A stretch of DNA of 64,000 nucleotides from positions 3,058,866 to 3,122,865 of the forward strand of contig WARS01000044.1 in assembly GCA_008933995.1 (NCBI GenBank), given 5' to 3'. Below the pieces are notes generated by a model, which saw only the letters and a list, made by a program, of their open reading frames with translations, was not told the origin of the DNA and made no database searches. Position 1 is the first letter of the stretch. Every line of letters begins with the position of its first letter. The DNA is from Datnioides undecimradiatus (Eukaryota > Chordata > Actinopteri > Lobotiformes > Datnioididae). The translations under genes and the position numbers were made by a program. Positions 38,868 to 51,499 of this stretch are shown one piece after another.

Positions 38868-38913
38868 GTTTATAGCTCAGCATATAAGTTGAGCTATAAA
38901 CCCAACTTATATG
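38868..38913. repeat. Two interlocked 11-bp inverted repeats
   Basis: GTTTATAGCTC (38868-38878) pairs with GAGCTATAAAC (38891-38901), and CATATAAGTTG (38881-38891) pairs with CAACTTATATG (38903-38913). Both stems are perfect and mutually exclusive. Confidence 0.85.
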
Positions 38914-40239
38914 TGGCAAACTAGCACATGCTTATTTCTCTCATGTTTGGAAATTGCCTCGCGTAGGAAAAGCAGACCTTAGATGATGCTTAATCTTACT
39001 CTTATGGATCACTGTCAGAGTGCTTGATGACAACCAGAATCCAGGTGGGGGCAGTATTCACATGCACCTGGGCAGGTTATTCTTCATCTCTGTAAAAAGT
39101 CTATCCTCTTTTGCAGGAGAAACAGGTGGATCAGAGGTTATCAGTTTTGGACGTAATGTTACGAGATTAATAACAGCACCAAAGTCAAGCAACGAGAGCA
39201 AAAAGGATATTATGTGGCCTTTTTCATAGATTAACATGCAAGTAGTATCTGGTGGGGAACAATGCTTCTGATGAAATCTACATAACTAAAGCATATCTGA
39301 TCACTGAGGATTTTCATCATAATGCACCATTTGGCTGTCATTGTTGCCTGAACAATAGACATCCCATACACATGCATTCCCAGTCATATTTTCATTTTTA
39401 GGGCAAACAACATGAAACGACCTCACATTCTGGATTTTATGAGGCCAGCAAACACCAGCAAGACCAGAATTGTTTAAATTGTTTGGTTGTAAAATTGTCC
39501 ATCTGTCTGTGGAACCAATCAGCCTTTCCTGGCCTGAACTGAGGCTGTTACAGATGTCGCCAAATTAGCCAGTCAGAGTAAAAACACCCGTTAGCTCTTA
39601 CAACTTGAAATGTGAAATGTTTGAACATTTACACTCAGTTGTGCCTAAAACAGTTCAGCTACTTTATTAGAAACCTGTAGTGGAAGTCAAGGATGATTAT
39701 TATACGAATAACATCTACAGATCTAACTGTATCATTTTAAATACACGTAAAATGCCACGTAAGTGGAAATTATGGGTTTTTGCACACACGGTATTATGAG
39801 TGATATGATTTTACCTTGACTTGGAATATTTTCTCTGTAGAAGCATATTAGTGACTTAAGAATGTCTTTAAGAGAGAAATGAGGGTTACAAGTGTGTGTT
39901 CTGTAAGTCAGTCACTGAATAAGAAAATATATATTGGATCCTCAAATGTTTCATTATATTCTAAATAAGATTCTTATTTAAAATCGTTTTTTTTTATGTA
40001 TACACTTTCATCAATCCTAACATACCAGGACACAGTTTTGTCCCACTAATATCAATACATACCTACTTAAAGTTAATGATATAAAACTGTCATATTAATC
40101 ATTTAATTTCTAAGATATCGAAGGATATTGATTTCTGAGTTGGTTTGATTTAGATAAATGTTTCTCCCTCAGGTAAAACCACACAAAAGAAATGACAGCG
40201 TGTGCTTTACATCCCACATAAGCTTACAATTACATCCAT

Positions 40240-40460
40240 TTATCTCTAATAGCTGCAGCAGAACAGGAAGTAGGCTGCATGTCATTTCAGTTCCGCTGTA
40301 TGTTTTCACTGCAGTTTCCTAGAAATGTGTTATTCCGCCACTGGCTTTGTGCACTCAGGCTGCAGTGTTAACACTGACATCATTGATTCACGGCAGCTGC
40401 TAATGGGGCCAATGGAGCGAACCAGAGCATTCCCTGAAAGCTTTGTGTCATTCATAAGAC
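40240..40460. promoter_or_regulatory. Candidate conserved non-coding element
   Basis: Repeat-free sequence with ACATCATTGATTCACGGC, GCTGCTAATGGGGCCAATGG and a CCAAT-like core. The call rests on composition only. Confidence 0.25.
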
Positions 40461-42967
40461 CGTGCAGACAGATGGCTCCAAATAATCTGGAGTTTTAATC
40501 CAGACATGCTGTATTTATGATGCCAATTCTGAATATTTCTGGCAAAAGTGATGCACCCAGTGGAAGGAGAGTAAAGCATTGTAAACAAGCTGTAAAACCA
40601 TTGCAAGATTAGCACATAGACAATCTCACATACACTTATCTGACTAAATCTGTTGGCTGTGAGAGACGCACAAAAGACCAGAAATATCTCCAACTCCCCA
40701 CAGGAAAAACCAAGATCACAATCTTTCTTACAGTGAAGCTTACAGCTGTGACACCATGTCTTCCATATTTGTCTGCTTTTCAAAAGGAAATAACCCCTGC
40801 AGGAACTCACTTACGCTCTGCATAAATTGCAGATGTGTTGAATGTTAAACATTTATTTTGGTTGAAAAAAGTCTGATTTTAAGAAAGAAAACAACAAGGC
40901 AAAAACAAAATGTTCAGGTCTTCTGCTTCAGTATTTTTGGAATTTTGTCATCTGGGAAATATTGAAATGAGGCAGTCATGTCACTCATTCTTCAAGGATC
41001 ACATGGTAGCTTGTGTTTTGAGGGCTGCCGTGTTCAAAAACCACAGTGTCAACCTACCTAATTCCTGACTTTTTAGTTTCCCCCTACAGACCCACGTGCT
41101 TTAACACAATCACCACGAATCTCTCGGCAATAGACCCACGTCTGTGAGGAGAATAAAAATTAGGCGACTTTGTGTTTTCCATCATCCATGGTATGAACTA
41201 GAATTTGTTGCTGCCAGCAGTTGATTATTTCTTGTAGGTATGAAGGTAAATAGATCATCCAGAATATGATGGTACTGACCTGTGTAAAGACCAGATCTGA
41301 CATTTGTATTGTTAGGCGTGGGTGTACAATGCATAGATATGTAAGCTCATTAATTCCTAACCCCTCTAAAATGATAAATCAGCACTTTTTCTTACTGATG
41401 GCAGAGAGAAAATAGTGCACCGGCCAAAGAGATTAGCTCAAAATTAAACAAAGAGCACAGTGTAAGGAGATTTGCTCTGCCACACAGAGCCACACTGACT
41501 AAATGAGTATACAGTGACTGTGGCTGCAGCCTTTGTGGTCTTTCATGCCATTGAGCTTTGTAATGACTCTTATTCTCTGAAAATGCTCATTAGCCAACTT
41601 GCTGCTCGTTTCAAGACCGTGGATAAGATGCTGAGTACATAGGTCCCATTGTACGTCAGGGAAAAGCTCGCAGATCAGTTGTACCCAGCAGCAACATTAA
41701 CCCTTGTCCTGCTCGTGTGCTAGCTTCCAAAACTGCACGCCTGGGAGGAAAAGAGTTGCATTGCCGCTGTGCAAAAGTACTCATCCTTCACATAGATGTT
41801 TCAGTTTTATGCTGCTTCAACTTGAGTCTGTGCATTACCTTTAAAAGTTGATATGGTGGACATGTTAGCTAACAGTTGCCTATTACATGTTCTACAGACA
41901 CAGAGCATCTTATCACAAGCATTTATCATGTCATACCCTGGCCCTCTCGGAAATCCTTTTAACTCCATTTTGGTCTCCACCAAACAGAAATATTTCCATC
42001 CTGTGTCACTAAATGCTTCACTATTGCAGTGGAAACTGTAAGCAAAGACAACCAACCCAGTGAACTGGGTCGGGTGATCATTTTCTGTGGGTATAATCTC
42101 TTCCACATAGCACATTGTTAGTATCAAAATGTTAATTAGTGCAGCTAAAACTACATGTCATGAATAATATTTGTATACTTTGCATTCATTTCAATAACAG
42201 GACTTTTGCTTGCAATTGAGTATTTTAACATTGTGGTAGTCCAACTTTTATTTCTGAAGACATTATTCAGATGTGCTTCCTATGCTTATGACAATATTAT
42301 AAGGATGCGGTGTCTAATTGAAATGAACTTCATAGATCCTCAGGGGAGGGGTTAAACACATACATCCCCTGACATCCTGTCATTTAATTTGCTGCTGATT
42401 GCTCGTGCTAGCGGCTCATCACTGCTTCACATCCCTGCTCACTGGCTGGTTAGCGTGTCCCCAAGTGGGAGAAAGTGGGAGAACTTCTAAAACATCATTT
42501 CATTAGTTACAGTGCAAGCATGCATACTAGTCAGGTTACACTGACTGAACTGTGCCAAACATGAAAAGTTGAAGAGAGGATTAAGTCACCAATCCACATA
42601 GTTTCACAATGGCCTCCTCCCTCTTTTCTCCATTTACTCTTAGCTCCCCATGGTTGAGCCAGGGGGTTATGAACAGAGGAGCAGTGAAAGGAGTAATCTT
42701 TCACTCCTTTGCATAACATAAAGGCTTAGCTGGAGATAAGCTCACACTCTGCAACACACACGGCAAGTAATATTAGAAAGACACGATTTTCTTTAAAAGG
42801 GGAGTTGGTCACACATCTGAGTGAACTGAGAGGATGTAGATGTGCCAATTATGCACACAGAAAAACAGGAATAGAGGTATAGTACATATAAGTGTTTGAG
42901 TGGCATTTGAACATGCACTGTAAATAAATGCTCCAGATAAAGTTGATTTGACTTGTGTGTTGGTGGG

Positions 42968-42968
<1 letters not shown>

Positions 42969-43014
<46 letters not shown>
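42969..43014. repeat. (TG)n microsatellite
   Basis: A perfect TG run of about 23 units. Confidence 0.95.
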
Positions 43015-43015
<1 letters not shown>

Positions 43016-43389
43016 ATGTGGGGTACACAGGGTTCAGAGAGACTGTGGTCCATTTATTCACTGTTTTTGAGTCATGAGTCAGTGGGTGATGGATGGAGAG
43101 GCGGGAAAAAAACATACATGGGCTGAAAGAATGATGGACAGATTGAGAGAAAAGCAAGACAGGAGTTTAAAGGCAGAGGGTTGAGGGGACTGGTGGTAGA
43201 GTGGGGGACGGGTAGGCAACAGAAAGAAATGCAGAAGCAGGATGTGAGAGAAATGAACCAGGAATGGGGAGAGAAAAGGAGGGAGAGAATAATAGAACAG
43301 CGAGAAGTCAAGAAGGGGTGTTGTAGCAAGCTGGGAGTGCAGTTTGCATGGCTCCACTCCGCGGGTGACTTTAATTACTTTTCAGCGTC

Positions 43390-43600
43390 ACTGCCTCTCC
43401 TGGTCATGAGCTGCATGCTCCGATCACCACCCTCTGATTATCGGGCCTTTGTGAGGGCCTCTGCCCGCTGTCAGGCCGTAATTACGTTTGTGCTGGAGAG
43501 CATCTCAGCACGTCAGAAAGCTTACAAAGCCATTATCCAAGTGCTCCCCTTCCCTAAAGGCTTGAGCTGCATGGTGCAGTGGAACTCAAAGGTTAAGGCC
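43390..43600. promoter_or_regulatory. Candidate conserved non-coding element
   Basis: A GC-balanced, repeat-free block includes GGCCGTAATTACGTTTGTG, with the palindromic homeodomain core GTAATTAC, and CTCTGATTATCGGGCC. One frame is open through it, but the translation has no recognisable domain. Confidence 0.33.
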
Positions 43601-44149
43601 AGTTCATACATAAATTGTGTTAAATTATGTTGTTAGTGGATTTTATGCATGATTATTTGTGTTTCCATCTATTCTCTGGAGGTTATGTTAATAGCAAGTC
43701 AGGTTTTTAAAGCTGGCTTGCAAACAGAAGAGAAAAAAACAAAACAGGAATTGATCATGAAAATAATTGTGATGATTCGTAATGAGACAGCAGAATAAAG
43801 CATCCAGTCATTGTGAACCGCCAAACTGCACTTCATGCTTCTTCTAAAGAAGGGAAGTACTGTCTCACACACCCAACTTCCTCCACTGTATAAGCAATGT
43901 AGTGGTGACTTCATGAATAACTGCCTTGTCAGTGAGAAAAATGCACCTCTTTCCTGCTGACACAGCTGTCCCCATGGTCACCATGTCTGGGCCACATGGT
44001 CGCAGTGTGTTCATCTGTTTCCTAGGTGCTGCAACGAGACCCACCAACCTTCCTCTCCTTCCACCTTCCACCTCATCATTATCTTTTTAATCACCAGCCC
44101 AGCTTCCCTCTATGATTTTCTCTTTCTAAGCAGTCAAGCACGCTATCAT

Positions 44150-44830
44150 TCAAACTTGGAGCTTATATAGTCAATAACTCACAGCAAAACTCAAATTTTT
44201 TATTTATTTTTTTATCCAGGGTCCTGAAAATGTTGACTTCTAACATCTTCCTAATCCACTTCAAATTTATTGGACCTCTACTGCGCTTGATACAGCCATC
44301 CATTTATATTCTCCTGGATCATCAGAAGCACGTAGTATAAATTCAAAGTAACGCCAGAGAGTGTGTCATTTCTTATCTACACAATGGATCCGTTTCAGTG
44401 GTCACTGCTGCTCCTTTAATCATCTTGTGGTGTATCCCAAGGAGCTATTTTAGGCCCCATTTATACAACATCTTAAGACGTCATTATGCAGATGTCCTCT
44501 GAAAACAGGTCATCATATTCAGTCTCTCTGACGTTGCATTGAGAAAGTTGAACACAGACTTTGTCCAGCTTTATGAGTGTATGACCACGGTCCTCATCAT
44601 TATACACCCATATCATTGTTATGTTTCGTACTCACTTGTACAAAGAAAAGAGATCGTATCTCCCTGGAACTAGCCTCCTTCTTCTGGTTACCAGTAATAG
44701 ATTGCCTTGATTTTAGGTTGATTTCATTTATTTTGTGGCTCCAACTCATAACTCGGATTTATTTAGTCCCTATTAGTCCCTCAGCCACTTCCTATTAAAT
44801 ACCTCCCAGAGTCCAAACATTAATGTTTTT
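44150..44830 (+). pseudogene. Decayed L2-type LINE fragment
   Basis: CGVSQGAILGP (44426-44458) is the reverse-transcriptase motif. HYAD follows in a shifted frame (44482-44493), and a WLPV...DF segment (about 44686-44720) matches the HWLPV-x-IDFK region near the C-terminus of fish L2 proteins. Stops and frameshifts are present. It appears to be an old, inactive copy on the + strand. Confidence 0.55.
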
Positions 44831-47800
44831 CATCTCAACACAAGCCTGTTTTTAGACTGTCTAACCTTTCCTTGCATCTTTTTGGCTATCTGTCTTCCTA
44901 CATCCACCGTGTCTGTAATCTTTGTTACTCAACTTTGCCCCCCCCCCCCATCTCCCCATCCATCTCTCTCCCTTGCAATCACTCTCCACTGAACCAAAAA
45001 AGAGTGGATGAGATGGCATGAAGAGAGAGCTGCAGGTGTCTATTGAAGTGTTGTCCAGCCAGCCCACCTCCGAGCTTCCACATCCCACAAACCCACCATT
45101 GCCTGCTTTTGTCTGAAGGTCACACCTTTCTGAAGCCATCGCACACAGCTGCTTAGGACCTCTGAGCCCCATTCTCATCTTGCAGTCCAGCGCCTGCCAG
45201 CTGAGAAAAATCAAAAGAGCTGGGACAGACCTTCAATCTCATCAAAGTCAAAACATTCTTGGCTTGTCGTGCATCTGTCAAGAGCACAGCTAAGGAACAT
45301 CTCTGCAGGGTACTGAGCAAGCTGATATCTGTCTGTGATGCCTTTTTTATCCAATATATGTCAAGTAAAGTCATGAGAAAGAAAGATTATAAGGAGGGAG
45401 ATGAACAGCAAAGAGAAGTAAAATAATCTGGCGGAGTCCTGCAGAGAGATGACCACAGGAGTATACTCTGTCAGCAAGGTCACATGACACACTCACATTG
45501 CTCTGGAAAAAAGATCACAACAACACACCTCATTATTTTCATATGCAGTTGACCAAATTTTGTTTGTTTACAATTATACATGAATCACTAGCTTCAGGTT
45601 GTGAATGCTGTGATCTTGTGATTCAATCCGTTCTTTAAGTCAGCAGACAGCTCCCTCTTTCTGGGAAACAGCAGGGATGTGAAGACAGACAATGGCAAAG
45701 CCTTGATTTCATTCTGCCAGCTGAAAAGCCCCCCTGCTAGGAGACAAAGATGAGGTTCATCTTTAATTAATAAAGTTATGACTTCAAGGTTTCATACCAT
45801 AGGACAGAAAGTCTCTGTAGGTCAGTCACTATCACTTTATAAAAACGACAAGGAATGTGAGTCTCACTGTGCACCTTGGGGTCATTTTTCCACTGAGCAA
45901 ACACCACTGAGAGGACAGGACTAACTGGAATAGACAGTCATATAGGTTACGTTATCATTTAAATAAAGTAGTTGTAGACAAAAACTCTGGCTCAGTGTTT
46001 TGCTCTATGCTCAGGATATAATATAGTACCACTATCAGACACAAATATGGTGCATTAATAGTTCCTCTCAAGCCACAAAATGCTTCAAATAACTTTTTCA
46101 TACAGATTTTGAAGTGTGAAGTTGTTGCAAATTGCATTAAAAAGTGAGTGAAGACATAACAGACCTTTCTACATATGCACTAATCAATACCTTGGCCACC
46201 GGCCTAACATTCCACCACATTTTTAAAAAATCTGTTTCATAGTTTCTAATATATCCTGTAAACTTACACAGAAGCAAACAGGCAAAGTGGACGAGAAACA
46301 CAAGCTGCATGTCGAAGTTAAAACAGGAGAATCAGAGTGAAGGTGGTTAACTAGCTCCCTGATTTTCACTACTTGGCTCAGCTGCCTATTCATAAAACCC
46401 GAGTGAAACCACTCCTTATGTGAAGGTCTGTATCCTGGCAACCATAGAATTGGCCTTGAAATGTGATTGGAAGTTATCCCTGGCCTGGAGCTAAAACATC
46501 TCCAGGGGAGATTTCTAAGACACAAATATGTCACATTTCAAACCACCTCTTCAGTCATACATATCCATTGTTAGCAGCAATAAAACTTCAGGTGTGGCTT
46601 TTCTTTTAACACTCTTCATTACACCTGTAATTTACATGGTGTTGACTTCTCTGGGCACACGGGTGACGTGTTTGTAATTCTTATTTTATCTGGAGCAAAT
46701 ATTGTCAACAGCCTTTGATTGCTGCTGTGCCTGATCTCAGCTCCACGTCTCTTTCATGTGCTGTCGCGTTCAGTGTGTGTGTTTGCTCTTCAGCATCGCC
46801 AACCATCACAGGAGCAAGAGCCTGCACTCCCTGGACGAACTTCCCTGACACACGGCAAGATTTTTTTTTCAAGCTTCTCCTAGAAGGCAGCAATGCTACC
46901 AATTACCTCCATGGAGCCAGCCAGCCGTCTCGCCGATTTGACAGATGACTTTGACCTCAGCAAACATGAGGACCTTCTCTTGGTTGACACATACCCCTGC
47001 TGTTGAAGGGAGAGGTTGATGGGTTGTGGTTCGAGTATCGAGGATGCGAGGCTTATTCTTAGATTTCATTCTGTACAGTACAGGCCTCAGGCAGGCAAGG
47101 ACAGGTAAATTACCTTGATGGCATCGTTCAGTGCGACCCTGCGGTCGCATTTCTGTGCACACATAGCGCAGGTCTACACACAGTAACATTTTCCTCCTAA
47201 TGATAGGGTTCATAACCTGCTTCCTGCTGGGCCTGAGAGCTCGACCATACTCACACTGAGCTGTGAGCCATGAAAGTGAAAGACTGACTTGTCACAAGTC
47301 CAACATACAGTATCTACCACAAGTCTTATAGTAGATATGTCTTTGTGAGGACAATCATAATATATAACAATAATGACGTTTTCCTATACAGTAGCACTTA
47401 CCAGAACAAATACCGCAAATAGCTTCTCATAAAACTGAACTGACTTACAGGAATAAAACCAGCAAGCTACCAAAATCAACAAAGTAAACAATAAAAGGAC
47501 ATTTCCTTTTTCTCCTGAAACAATGAAGATGACTGAGTGTCTACCTCTGTGGCCTTGCAGGCTCCCTTGTGTTTTCTGATGAGGTAGATATGACTGCTAA
47601 TCTGCTTCCTGGAGATGGAGAGTGAATATGAAAAGCTCAATAACATAAACTTTTACACTCCTCAACAGCAACTTTCATTCATATCAATGTTAATGTAAAC
47701 TTTGCTCTAAACACAGTTCATGTAATGTCTCAGTAAACTCATATGAACTACACACACTTAGCAGTTTAATTGGGGCACATTTTTGTTGTTTTCAAATTGT

Positions 47801-48869
47801 GGCACTGCGTGACTCTTCATGCTGTTATTAACATTCCCTCTGATATTACATGCTGCTAAAATACCCTTGTGTTAATCAGAATAAGGCTCTCAAGCCTTAC
47901 ACTCCCCACGCAACTGACTTGATCCTTTGTTTTCTGCTGTTATTATCGTAATCAAGCCTCTTGAAGCACTGGAATTTCCTCTGCTTTGGCTGACCCACCA
48001 GGCAGAGAGTGATGAAAATGCACCTCATGAGTGTGAGCTCATTATTCTCGGCTTTGCACACACTGTGAATACAAACACACAGAGCGTGTACCTGGGTACC
48101 CCACGTCTGGTAAATACCAATGTGAATTATGGCTAATTTGCTTGGTTACTGAGGTTCTTTGGGTTTGTTCACTTTAAAGAGGACTACTGCAAAGATTACA
48201 ATGTGACTTACACCTATTTTACCACTGTTTTCTAATCCTCATCTTAAATTCACTGCTGACACAGTTTTTACTGCAAACACTGACAGAGAATTGTTTCAAA
48301 TATTTGAACACATTATTTTACATTATAATGTTCTCTTAACAGCCAAGTGGTTAAAATACTACTGTCTTTTCCTTCTCAAATTGATACGCCATCAGCGCAA
48401 GACAATGCCTCACTAATATTTTCCTTTGAATGTTATTTTCAGTCTTCCTTCAAATTTGGGTTTTAGCTCATAATTTGTTTTCATCAAACACATTACCTCA
48501 GCAGCGACCTGCAGATATTGATATTTTCTCCAGGTTAAGCGTGATTGTCAGACTCATTTTCTCCATCATGCCAGCCTTGGGTAAGTAATGTATTTCAAGG
48601 TTAGGATTTGGGAAGGGCTATGCACCCGCCCAACAGCAACTGCAGTGCAGGAGCTGAACCACATGGTGAGCACCAGAGGCACGAATCTGAAACAGTGTCT
48701 TTGTCACTTTATCCTCTATGCTCTCTCTTTAACACAGTTTGGGTTAGAAAATAATGAGGTTCACGCATTTCATTCTGTCCAGAGGTGTTTGAAAGAGATT
48801 TAAAGCTGCATTTACTGATGTGGCTTCTTGGGAGCAGCAGAAACAGAAATCTGTGAATACCACACAGTT
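44831..48869. other. Intergenic, no gene seen
   Basis: The stretch holds a 12-base C-run (44938-44949) and a candidate enhancer at 47800-48070. Otherwise there is nothing recognisable. Confidence 0.5.
47800..48070. promoter_or_regulatory. Candidate conserved non-coding element
   Basis: Complex sequence with TGTTATTAACATTCC, TGTTAATCAGAATAAGG, TTATTATCGTAATCAAGCC and GAGCTCATTATTCTCGG. It is rich in HNF1/homeodomain-like cores. The call rests on composition only. Confidence 0.3.
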
Positions 48870-49235
48870 GTATGTTCACTTTTTTAGTTGATTTGGCTAA
48901 ACTGTTCTCACACGGTTGCCCATTTACTCATCCAACCGTAAAATGGCAATATTAACACTGAATTTGCCACCTGATGAAACTAAGTCAAACATTCACTTTC
49001 TTTTAGCTCAGTTTTTGGTCTCTACCAGCTCCTGAAATGAAACATCTGACTCTCTGGCTGCTAAATACTCCACTGTGTTCCACAGCTAGTCACTAACCTT
49101 TGTGTTGTTGCTGGACAGGAGTGCAGTTGAACACATTCAGATGGGGTAAGAGTGAACAAAAGCAATGGTGTAGTTCAGTTATGATGCTAAAACCAAAACA
49201 ATGAGCTGAAGATGCTGAAAGGAGACTGTATATTG
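48870..49235 (+). repeat. Dispersed repeat, copy A
   Basis: TTTTTGGTCTCTACCAGCTC, TCTGGCTGCTAAATACTCC and CACAGCTAGTCACTAACC recur in the same order in copy B at 54680-55040, both on the + strand. I recognise the phrases from a common percomorph repeat. The copies are too diverged to be a recent duplication. Confidence 0.6.
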
Positions 49236-49399
49236 AGTCACTCACATTACACATACTCTGCTACTCTCATTCTTTGTTATTATAAATTATAGTTAAGGGT
49301 TTTGAATAAATGATATTTTAGACATAGAAACACAAATCTGGAGCCACAATTAAGGGCAGAGTTCAATCGCACATGCCAGAGAGGTGACCCAGCCAGCTG

Positions 49400-49560
49400 T
49401 TAACTGCACTTGACACACCCCTGGCATCTGGAATCCACACATTTATGCAAATGAGCAGCAATTAGTACGTCGATGCTCATTTGGCCTAATGCACTCCCCA
49501 GACACAGCCTGATCAAGGAAGACAGAGTCAAGGGGTTTTTAAACAGGAGAGGGTAAAATT
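49400..49560. promoter_or_regulatory. Candidate conserved non-coding element with an octamer site
   Basis: TTTATGCAAATGAGCAGCAA contains a perfect POU octamer (ATGCAAAT) followed by a homeodomain TTAGTACGTCG and TTTGGCCTAATGC. No repeats are present. It is about 9.6 kb beyond the lratd2 start on the trib1 side. Confidence 0.35.
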
Positions 49561-49608
49561 TCATGAATACTGATACCTCCTGTAACACACTGGCTGACCT
49601 CCCTGCAG

Positions 49609-49766
49609 TCAAAACTCTGCAGAATTATGTACCATACCAGAGGAGTCAATTCTCTCTTTTGGCAAAGCTGTTAGTGACAGCGGTTCGATCGCCTGTGGAA
49701 TCATTAGCAGAGGAGGCTCAGCATACTGACACTCTATCTGAACAAATGGCCTCTCTGAAGAGACAG
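49609..49766 (+). other. Exon-like open interval, unassigned
   Basis: An acceptor-like CCTCCCTGCAG (49598-49608) and a strong donor CAG|GTAAGG (49764-49772) bound 158 bases that are open in one frame. The translation includes ESLAEEAQHTDTLSEQMAS and no known domain. It could be a lncRNA exon, an unrecognised exon, or chance within a conserved element. Confidence 0.2.
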
Positions 49767-50639
49767 GTAAGGTAAAGCCCTTAACTCGGTGGAGAGAAGA
49801 CAAGACTGCTGGCTCCTGAACATTGCTGAAGCTGATTAAGTCACCAGGGGCACCTCAGTCCCAGGTGATTATCAACCCCAGAATTCAAATTCTCCTCTTT
49901 CTATATGTAAGTCTTTGGTTTTGGGTCACATCAGCTTCCCTGAATCCTGACCTCAACTGCTGAAGTATGAAATGGAAAACAAGCCGAGATTAAAGTGATC
50001 AATTTCCATCCTGTACCGATTTCACAATGAAAATGACAGTGACACGCATTTGGAGCAACACCTCCGTCCCCAGATCTCCAGACAGATGGCATGTGCCAGT
50101 TAGAGCGTGCCCTCAGCTGTCTGCAGCAGAGGGGGGCTGTTGCTTGACAATCTACCCATCTACTACACTCCATCCACCATCAAAATTATATGACCAATAT
50201 GCTCCATTTCAGCTGAGGCTCAGGAGATTGTGCTATTATGGCCTATTTGCATCATATGCTCTTCAAATGTAATGAAACAGGATGTCTGAAAAGCAGAGTG
50301 ATATTTGGGTAACAACCTTAAAAACACACAAGAAGATCACATTTATAGGAACAATCACCATCATGCTATTATGAATGTGTACTTTTCTTTATATCAATAG
50401 TTTAATCAGTGCAGACAGATATCCATCATCGCTTTTGCAAACAGCCAGGAACCAGCATGATGTAACCAGAAAGACGCAGCACACCCCAGTGAACTCTGAA
50501 AATTACCTTTTGTTTGAAAATAACTGTGAGCAAGCAGATGACAGTCATTACAAAGTCTCACATGCATTCATAACTAATATGAAAACTGGCAATGTGGCAC
50601 AGTACAATTTTCTGTGCTTTCAAGAGCATCGCACTTTGA

Positions 50640-50800
50640 ACAAGTAATTACTCAGGCAGCCTCGTGAAACTCGCTGTTAATTTATTTGTTAAGGGGAAAT
50701 CGTGGCTGCATGAGGAGGAGAGGCGGAATGCAAATCGATTTTGGAGTACCTCCTTCCTTCTAATTACCCTTTCTTGTAAACTTTTCTTGCCTTTAAACAG
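50640..50800. promoter_or_regulatory. Candidate conserved non-coding element
   Basis: CAAGTAATTACTCAGGC, CGCTGTTAATTTATTTG, GGAATGCAAATCGATTTTGG and CTTCTAATTACCC sit within 160 bp: POU, homeodomain and CUT-like cores without repeats. Confidence 0.35.
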
Positions 50801-51499
50801 CCTCTGAAGAGTCTAAAATAAAGGCTGAGTATTTTAGACAGTGGAACAGCTGTGTCCAGGAGGGATTCAAACCAAAGGCTGTCACATAATGAGGATGAAA
50901 ACACAGAGACAGAACCAGAGCTGCATAGTTCAGGTGTAATATGTCCCCCAGATCAGCCAGACACACAATAACATATTGCATATTTATATGTACTTCACAT
51001 ATTGATAACTGCTGTGATCTCAGAGATTTTTACATGTAAGCAGGACAGACACTCAACACACCTTCACTTCACAGTCTGGCATTTATGCAAAAGTGTTATT
51101 AATGACTCAGAGATTCATCTTAGGTGTTATTCAGCACCAGCATATAAATGTTTCAGTTTAGACTTGAAGCTTAATACTGGATGAGCTCATACTTACATAT
51201 CGGTAGACAACTTACCCGCTAATCTGTAGCACTATTTTATGCATGGCTTGACAGAACCAGTGTCGTGATGAGTGAATGACTGTGATTAGAAATAAGGTGA
51301 ATGAAAGACATCAGTACTTAATAACTTGAAACAACTGCAAACTCATTAAAGCATAAATAGGAAATTATTGCCAAATTAAATGATATAACCATCCAGATGT
51401 TCAGATAGGAGCTGCTAATTGAATTGATGAAGGGAAAAGTCTGGTGTCCTTGCTGAATACATAAATGTGATGAAAGAATAATGATGTTCATTCATACTT

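Larger units (their letters stand above)
38914..44149. other. Intergenic, no gene seen
   Basis: The stretch holds candidate enhancers at 40240-40460 and 43390-43600 and a TG run (42969-43014). Complex stretches at 41460-41660 and 42360-42440 may also be conserved. The open frame at 43181-43636 overlaps the second enhancer and has no domain. Confidence 0.5.
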
